From NCBI GenBank assembly GCA_003504855.1, contig DNZD01000004.1:1-11196 (forward strand): DNA of 11,196 nucleotides, in the 5' to 3' direction. Source of the stretch: Cytophagales bacterium. Its GTDB lineage: Bacteria; Bacteroidota; Bacteroidia; Cytophagales; Cyclobacteriaceae. A program made the translations under genes and the position numbers. Position 1 is the stretch's first letter. Every line of letters begins with the position of its first letter. Below, in pieces: positions 6,781 through 11,196 of the stretch. Below the pieces are notes generated by a model. It searched no databases. It was given only the letters and a program-made list of their open reading frames with translations, and was not told where the DNA came from.

Positions 6781-8043
6781 TTAGGATCGGATGGCGATAA
6801 CCGGGTCCAGCCGGGCAGCCACTGCCGCTGGCACGATACCGGACACCAGACCGATCACGGACGATACGCCCAGCCCCAACATGATGTTTTTGAAGCTGAG
6901 TGCAACATCCAGGCTACCAAAGGGAATCAAGGTAAGCAAGAATACCAGGAGGATGCCCCCCAGACCTCCTATCAGACTGAGGAAGACCGCTTCAAACAGA
7001 AACTGAAAGAGGATAAAGTAGTTTTTGGCACCCAGCGATTTCTGCAGGCCGATGATGGATGTCCTTTCCTTCACGGATACAAACATGATATTCGCAATAC
7101 CAAAGCCCCCTACGAGGATAGAGAATCCTCCGATGATCCAACCGGCCAATCCCACCACGTCAAACAATTGCCCGATGGTATTCATAATCGCCTCCGGGCG
7201 GTTGATGGCGAAGTTATCTTTCTGGACCGGTCTTAGCCCGCGACGCACCCGCATCATGCCCTTCAATTCATTCTCCAGTTCCACGAGACCAATATCCGTT
7301 GGGTTGCCTTTGATACCTACGGTAGATTCTATTTCATACCACAGACCCGTACCGGTTTGATACAATTTCCGAAAGGAGTTGTAGGGCACATACACGTTGA
7401 AATCATTGCTTTGCATTCCGATGAAACTCTGTCCTTCGCGTTTGATCACGCCGATGACTTTGTATTTCACATCTTTTACCTTCACAAACTGACCGATGGG
7501 GTCTTCCTGTTTGGGAAAGAGCGTTGCGGCTACTTCATAACCGAGTACTGCCACGTTGCGGCCACCATCTACTTCGTCGCTGGTGAAGTAGCGACCTTGC
7601 TCTACGTTTACTTCCCTGATTTTTTCATAGTTATCTCCTACCCCGCGCAGCAACACCTGACCCAGGCTGCTGTTGCCCCGCTTCACGGTAGCGTTGCCCT
7701 TGAACGCATAGATCGACATGGCTTCCTGGTTTCGGAGATTGGCCTGGAGAAAACGGTATTCATTCACTGACAAGGTGGGGCGGCGGAAGTACTCCCACCA
7801 TTTGTACGGTCCATTGCCCTCAGCAGTCCAGGGCATTTTCTGCATGTAAATCACATCCGAGCCCAGGAAGTCGAAGCTGGACTTGATGCTTTTCTCCAGC
7901 GAGTCCACCAGCGTGAACACCGCGATAATGGCGAAAATTCCTACTGTGACACCCAGCAAAGAGAGGATGGTGCGGAGGATGTTGGATCGAAGTGCCTTCC
8001 AGGCGAAGGCAAAACTCTCCCCAATGAGGCGAATTACAAGCAT
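6781..8043 (-). CDS. MacB/FtsX-type ABC transporter permease, upstream paralogue
   Basis: Same architecture as its neighbour: transmembrane helix at about 22-44, periplasmic MacB_PCD-like domain, and FtsX-like C-terminal part with three hydrophobic segments. It has 420 residues with no length difference from the paralogue. Counting by hand, 81 of 420 positions differ, mostly in the periplasmic part (about residues 55-280). The stretch from about 300 to 362, covering the first C-terminal helix and the coupling region, is identical, while its DNA differs at many third codon positions. That pattern means an old duplication held by purifying selection, not a recent copy or gene conversion. As first gene of the pair it should carry the promoter; on the minus strand only a poor -7 match (TAAATTGG, 8097-8090) is visible. 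The two could form a heterodimeric permease or alternative homodimers (inference). Confidence 0.93.
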   Translation of the reverse strand: MLVIRLIGESFAFAWKALRSNILRTILSLLGVTVGIFAIIAVFTLVDSLEKSIKSSFDFLGSDVIYMQKMPWTAEGNGPYKWWEYFRRPTLSVNEYRFLQANLRNQEAMSIYAFKGNATVKRGNSSLGQVLLRGVGDNYEKIREVNVEQGRYFTSDEVDGGRNVAVLGYEVAATLFPKQEDPIGQFVKVKDVKYKVIGVIKREGQSFIGMQSNDFNVYVPYNSFRKLYQTGTGLWYEIESTVGIKGNPTDIGLVELENELKGMMRVRRGLRPVQKDNFAINRPEAIMNTIGQLFDVVGLAGWIIGGFSILVGGFGIANIMFVSVKERTSIIGLQKSLGAKNYFILFQFLFEAVFLSLIGGLGGILLVFLLTLIPFGSLDVALSFKNIMLGLGVSSVIGLVSGIVPAAVAARLDPVIAIRS

Positions 8044-8108
8044 AGGCGGTTAACGGCTAATCTGCGGGCCTGGTTGTCGGGAAACCTGACCAATTTAGGG
8101 ACTCTGGA

Positions 8109-8138
8109 TTGCATTTCAGGGTAGTTTCTTTAGCTTTG
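8109..8138 (+). promoter_or_regulatory. Bacteroidota-type promoter for queA-ispD
   Basis: TTG at 8109-8111, exactly 19 nt, then TAGCTTTG at 8131-8138, a full match to TAnnTTTG. Expected transcription start is about 8145, roughly 160 nt before queA, leaving a long untranslated leader. Confidence 0.6.
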
Positions 8139-8144
8139 CAGCCT

Positions 8145-8306
8145 CGTTCAAAGAGGTCCTCCTGACAAGAGGCCAAAGCCCGTAAGCTTATGACATGTCT
8201 TCTGATTCCCCGGCTCCCTTCTACCCTGTCCGGAAACTTTTTGCCCCAGCGGCAACTCCTGTTAGTATTCACATTTGAGTTTCAGCATATCTAAAATACC
8301 CTGCCC
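8145..8306 (+). promoter_or_regulatory. Long leader upstream of queA with a hairpin and a short possible ORF
   Basis: This stretch would be the 5' leader if the promoter at 8109-8138 is used. A hairpin is possible at 8155-8174: GG, bulged T, CCTC, 7-nt loop, GAGG, CC. An overlapping alternative, GGC-CAAA-GCC, lies at 8171-8180. A short ORF of 27 codons starts at ATG 8195 (MSSDSPAPFYPVRKLF and so on) and ends with TGA at 8276-8278; it is not recognised and may be chance. The sequence does not fit the preQ1 riboswitch pattern I know. Regulation by the leader is inference only. Confidence 0.3.
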
Positions 8307-9353
8307 ATGAAATTATCTGGTTTCAAGTTTGACCTTCCCAATAACCTCATCGCCTTACATCCTGCCGAGAACCGCGACGATTCGCGCCTGATGGTAATCC
8401 ACAAAGACACCGGCAAAATCGAGCACAAAGCATTTAAAGATATAGTTGACTACTTCGACGCCGGAGATGTATTTGTTGGCAACGACACCATGGTGTTCCC
8501 GGCCCGTCTGTATGGACGCAAGGAGAAGACCGGAGCAAAGATTGAAGTGTTTCTCCTCCGCGAACTGAACAAGGAGATGCACCTTTGGGATGTGTTGGTA
8601 GATCCGGCCCGCAAAATCCGGGTTGGCAACAAACTTTACTTTGGCGATGGCGACCTGGTGGCCGAAGTAATTGACAACACCACTTCCCGTGGCCGCACCA
8701 TCCGCTTCCTGTTCGATGGCGACTCTGAAGCCTTTGACAAGATCGTGGAGACCCTCGGTGAGACACCCCTCCCCAAGTACATCAAGCGCAAGATTGAGCC
8801 CGCCGACAAAGAGCGTTTTCAAACTATTTACGCAACCAAGAAAGGTGCCGTTTCAGCGCCTACCGCCGGATTGCACTTTACACGTCAACTCATGAAGCGG
8901 ATGCAATTGAAAGGCATCGACATGACCTACGTTACGCTGCACATCGGACTGGGAACATTCCGTGCGGTAGACGTAGAGGACCTGACAAAGCACAAGATGG
9001 ATTCTGAAAATTTCATCGTGGGTCCTGAAGCTGTTCGCGTGGTCAATGCGGCACTCGACAATAAGAATCGGATTTGTGCCATTGGCACAACGTCCATGCG
9101 TTCCCTGGAGACGGCCGTGTCGGCCAGTAACCGCCTGAAAGAGCGTGAAGGGTGGACCGACAAGTTTATCTTCCCGCCGTATGACTTTAAGATCTGCAGT
9201 GCGTTGGTCACCAACTTCCACCAGCCTGAGTCAACGCTGCTCATGATGGCCTGCGCTTTTGGCGGATATGAGTTGACCATGCAAGCCTATGCGGTCGCCA
9301 AGAAGGAGAAATACAAGTTTCTCACCTATGGTGACGCCATGCTGATCATCTGA
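8307..9353 (+). CDS. queA: S-adenosylmethionine:tRNA ribosyltransferase-isomerase QueA
   Basis: Cytoplasmic enzyme that transfers and isomerises the ribose of S-adenosylmethionine onto 7-aminomethyl-7-deazaguanine in tRNA, giving epoxyqueuosine at wobble position 34 of tRNAs with GUN anticodons. The 348 residues match the family length. Landmarks in order are [12 protein letters not shown] (25-36), [15 protein letters not shown] (58-72), [47 protein letters not shown] and [13 protein letters not shown], all without gaps. Start ATG at 8307 gives the normal [12 protein letters not shown]-terminus. ispD begins 17 nt after the stop, so the two are very likely one operon although their pathways are unrelated. 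No other queuosine gene is nearby. Confidence 0.97.
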   Translation: MKLSGFKFDLPNNLIALHPAENRDDSRLMVIHKDTGKIEHKAFKDIVDYFDAGDVFVGNDTMVFPARLYGRKEKTGAKIEVFLLRELNKEMHLWDVLVDPARKIRVGNKLYFGDGDLVAEVIDNTTSRGRTIRFLFDGDSEAFDKIVETLGETPLPKYIKRKIEPADKERFQTIYATKKGAVSAPTAGLHFTRQLMKRMQLKGIDMTYVTLHIGLGTFRAVDVEDLTKHKMDSENFIVGPEAVRVVNAALDNKNRICAIGTTSMRSLETAVSASNRLKEREGWTDKFIFPPYDFKICSALVTNFHQPESTLLMMACAFGGYELTMQAYAVAKKEKYKFLTYGDAMLII

Positions 9354-9370
9354 CGAAAAGCAACAAGACC

Positions 9371-10048
9371 GTGGCTGTTAGGGAATATGCGTTAGTCGTT
9401 GCCGGTGGCAAGGGTACGCGTATTCCCGGTACATTGCCGAAACAATTTCTTCCGCTGAACGGTCGGCCCATTCTGCTGCACACCCTGGATGCGTTCCATC
9501 GGTACAACACGCAGTTGCCCGTTGTCCTGGTACTGCCTGCTGACGACCGGGATACGTGGGTGCGCATCACCCAGGAACATCAGGTACATAATTCAATAAC
9601 ACTCGTTGACGGTGGCGAGACCCGCTTTCAATCCGTACGCAATGGACTCGCTGTATTATCCGGCGACGGCCTCGTAGCCATCCATGACGGTGTACGTCCT
9701 TTGATCAGTGAGGACATTATCGGTGCCTCATTCCGGTTGGCGGCGGCACACAAGACAGCGATTGCAGCAGTCCGCCTGAAGGAGTCAATCCGCATGACCG
9801 ATCAGGACACTACGCGTGCAGTGGACCGTTCGAGGTTCCGCCTGATCCAGACACCGCAGACATTTGACCTGTCTCTGATCCGGAAGGCTTATCAGCAAAA
9901 GGAAGATGCTACGATGACCGACGACGCCAGTGTTGCAGAACGCGCCGGGTTCAGCATCTCCCTGTTTGAAGGCAGTTATGAAAACATCAAGATCACCACA
10001 CCGGAAGATCTGGTGGTGGCGGAAGCCTTGCTAAAACAAAAAAGCTGA
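9371..10048 (+). CDS. ispD: 2-C-methyl-D-erythritol 4-phosphate cytidylyltransferase IspD
   Basis: Third enzyme of the MEP isoprenoid pathway: couples CTP with MEP to form CDP-methylerythritol and pyrophosphate. The 225 residues are normal for a monofunctional IspD, with no IspF fusion. Visible motifs are the nucleotide-binding loop AGGKGTR (11-17) and catalytic Lys24 in PKQF, GGETRFQSV (81-89), HDGVRP (105-110), RLIQTPQTF (157-165), TDDAS (183-187) and NIKITTPEDL (205-214) with the conserved second active-site Lys207. The start is GTG at 9371; no in-frame ATG precedes the conserved loop, and GTG sits only 17 nt after queA. The stop codon lies inside the left arm of the downstream terminator hairpin. 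Its presence implies isoprenoid synthesis by the MEP route in this organism. Confidence 0.96.
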   Translation: MAVREYALVVAGGKGTRIPGTLPKQFLPLNGRPILLHTLDAFHRYNTQLPVVLVLPADDRDTWVRITQEHQVHNSITLVDGGETRFQSVRNGLAVLSGDGLVAIHDGVRPLISEDIIGASFRLAAAHKTAIAAVRLKESIRMTDQDTTRAVDRSRFRLIQTPQTFDLSLIRKAYQQKEDATMTDDASVAERAGFSISLFEGSYENIKITTPEDLVVAEALLKQKS

Positions 10049-10066
10049 CCTGTACAGATCAGCTTT
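10041..10066. terminator. Shared intrinsic terminator between ispD and the DUF2795 gene
   Basis: Arms AAAGCTGA (10041-10048) and TCAGCTTT (10059-10066) form an 8-bp stem with a 10-nt loop. On the minus strand it is followed by TTTTTTGTTTT, a good T run ending the DUF2795 transcript. On the plus strand the tail is TTTCTCTATTT, so it is weaker for ispD. The left arm overlaps the last ispD codons and stop. Confidence 0.8.
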
Positions 10067-10087
10067 CTCTATTTGGTTTATTACAGG

Positions 10088-10309
10088 TTAGTATTCGTCT
10101 TCGTTGAAGAAGAAGTCTTCCTTCGTAGGATAGTCCGGCCATATCTCTTCAATGCTTTCATAGGGCTGGCCATCGTCCTCCAGTTCCTGCAGGTTTTCGA
10201 CCACCTCGAGAGGAGCGCCAGAGCGAATCGAAAAGTCAATCAATTCATCCTTCGTGGCTGGCCACGGAGCGTCCTCGAGATAAGATGCTAATTCCAATGT
10301 CCAGTACAT
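10088..10309 (-). CDS. Small acidic DUF2795-family protein
   Basis: The 73 residues match the DUF2795 pattern: ELASYLEDAPWPATKDELID (residues 6-25) followed by a Gly-Ala turn, a helix VVENLQELEDD, and YESIEEIWPDYPT. The tail EDFFFNEDEY is strongly acidic. No signal peptide or membrane segment, so it is cytosolic. Function is unknown; the family is small, single-domain and helical. It has its own promoter (10331-10360) and terminator, so it is a separate unit convergent with ispD and divergent from ettA. The start ATG at 10309 gives MYWTLEL, with a predicted leader of only about 15-20 nt. Confidence 0.9.
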   Translation of the reverse strand: MYWTLELASYLEDAPWPATKDELIDFSIRSGAPLEVVENLQELEDDGQPYESIEEIWPDYPTKEDFFFNEDEY

Positions 10310-10330
10310 AGTCCGCTTTTAGATTTTCCG

Positions 10331-10360
10331 CAAAAATAGAATTAAATGGCCCATAGTCAA
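10331..10360 (-). promoter_or_regulatory. Bacteroidota-type promoter for the DUF2795 gene
   Basis: On the minus strand TTG (10360-10358), exactly 19 nt, then TATTTTTG (10338-10331), a full match to TAnnTTTG. The predicted transcription start is about 10325, just upstream of the start codon at 10309. Confidence 0.65.
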
Positions 10361-10471
10361 TAGGCCATCGTCGATAGTTTGAAATCCGGAAAAGTAACCT
10401 CAAAACCGGTCAGGGGGCAGGCAGAAATGGCCCAAAAACGCCATATTTGCTATCCCTAAAAACCGAAGTTC

Positions 10472-11196
10472 ATGGCTGACGAAAAAATAATTTTCTCCAT
10501 GGCCGGGGTGAATAAAATCTACCCGCCCAATAAACAGGTATTAAAGAATATTTACCTCTCCTTCTTCTACGGCGCCAAGATAGGCGTACTCGGTCTCAAC
10601 GGATCGGGAAAGTCGTCATTGTTGCGGATTATTGCCGGCCTGGACAAGGAGTTTCAGGGTGAGGTGGTTTCTGATCAGACCTTCCGGGTGGGTTTGCTGG
10701 AACAGGAGCCCGATCTGGACAAAACCAAGACTGTTAAGGAGATCGTAGAAGAGGGCGTCAAAGCCACGGTTGACCTGCTGAAGGAATTTGAGGCCATCAA
10801 TGAGAAGTTTGCTGATCCGGAAATCATGGAGAATCCGGACAAGATGGAGAAGCTGATTGAGAAGCAAGGTGCCATCCAGGAAAAGCTGGATGCAATTGGT
10901 GCCTGGGAACTGGATCACAAGCTGGAGCGGGCCATGGATGCGCTGAGGTGCCCTCCCCCAGACTCCATGGTGACCAACTTGTCAGGTGGTGAGAAGCGTC
11001 GCGTGGCCTTGTGCCGCCTGTTGCTCCAGGAACCCGATGTGTTGCTGCTGGATGAACCTACCAACCACCTTGACGCTGAGTCGGTACAGTGGCTGGAAGA
11101 GCACCTGCGTCAATACAAGGGCACGATCATCGCCGTGACCCACGACCGATACTTTCTGGATAACGTTGCCGGATGGATCCTGGAACTGGACCGGGG
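10472..11196 (+). CDS. ettA: Energy-dependent translational throttle protein EttA (ABC-F), N-terminal part, cut by the window edge
   Basis: Soluble ABC-F ATPase that binds the ribosomal E site and gates the first steps of elongation according to ATP/ADP level. The 241 complete codons cover the first ABC domain: Walker A GLNGSGKS (41-48), Q-loop region LLEQEP (75-80), an inserted charged arm (about 95-145) that contacts the ribosome in this family, signature LSGGE (170-174), Walker B LLLDEP (191-196) and switch His224 in THDRYFLDNVAGWILELDR. The match to E. coli EttA as I recall it is strong across LSFFxGAKIGVLGLNG and RRVALCRLLL, which separates it from Uup or YheS. The linker and second ABC domain lie beyond the edge. 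ATG at 10472 starts MADEKIIFSM, the family's usual N-terminus; no Shine-Dalgarno or clear promoter was found in the 162 nt upstream. Confidence 0.95.
   Translation, partial: MADEKIIFSMAGVNKIYPPNKQVLKNIYLSFFYGAKIGVLGLNGSGKSSLLRIIAGLDKEFQGEVVSDQTFRVGLLEQEPDLDKTKTVKEIVEEGVKATVDLLKEFEAINEKFADPEIMENPDKMEKLIEKQGAIQEKLDAIGAWELDHKLERAMDALRCPPPDSMVTNLSGGEKRRVALCRLLLQEPDVLLLDEPTNHLDAESVQWLEEHLRQYKGTIIAVTHDRYFLDNVAGWILELDR

Noticed and set aside
5447..8043. Recent duplication or gene conversion between the two permease genes
   Set aside because: Even where the proteins are identical, DNA differs at many third codon positions, so the copies are old.
8048..8060. GTTAACGG followed by TA, shared with 4217-4228 in the heptad array
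   Set aside because: A single 8-base match between two intergenic regions is expected by chance in 11 kb, and no 7-bp periodicity accompanies it here.
8057..8272. 71-codon open frame on the minus strand between the permease pair and queA
   Set aside because: Its residues are rich in Cys, Arg and Trp with no recognisable motif, it lies across the queA promoter and leader, and nothing supports translation.
8355..8822. 155-codon open frame antisense to queA
   Set aside because: QueA motifs are continuous across the region on the plus strand, so this is a shadow frame.
10442..10449. CATATTTG as a -7 element for ettA
   Set aside because: First base mismatches TAnnTTTG and no TTG is found about 19 nt upstream.

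Overview
The window looks like a piece of a Bacteroidota chromosome, probably Cytophagales, with G+C near 50% by eye. Three things point there. Protein sequences resemble that phylum's versions (PhoR-like kinase, EttA, DUF2795 protein, MacB-like permeases). Most starts lack a Shine-Dalgarno sequence. Several starts are preceded by the phylum's promoter type, TTG, about 19 nt, then TAnnTTTG. This identification rests on sequence resemblance read by eye, with no database search.

Layout. Positions 1-1948 (minus strand) hold a response regulator, a sensor kinase and the beginning of an RluA-family pseudouridine synthase, apparently one transcription unit. Positions 2031-4183 (minus) hold an unidentified secreted, probably outer-membrane beta-barrel protein followed 2 nt later by a membrane-anchored COG4324-type metallopeptidase. 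A 163-nt divergent region with a striking array of GTTA every 7 bp separates these from recA (plus, 4347-5378), which ends at a strong bidirectional terminator. Positions 5447-8043 (minus) hold two tandem paralogous MacB/FtsX-type ABC permeases with no ATPase beside them. After a 263-nt divergent region come queA and ispD (plus, 8307-10048), a shared terminator, a small DUF2795 gene (minus, 10088-10309) and the first part of ettA (plus, from 10472 to the window edge).

Functionally this is mostly core metabolism and housekeeping: recombinational repair (RecA), queuosine tRNA modification (QueA), isoprenoid synthesis by the MEP pathway (IspD), RNA pseudouridylation (RluA family), translation control (EttA), envelope signalling and envelope transport or proteolysis. 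No mobile element, CRISPR array, rRNA or tRNA was seen, and no clearly new system. The items most worth a second look are the GTTA heptad array (with a two-unit echo upstream of the response regulator), the orphan permease pair, and the long structured leader before queA.
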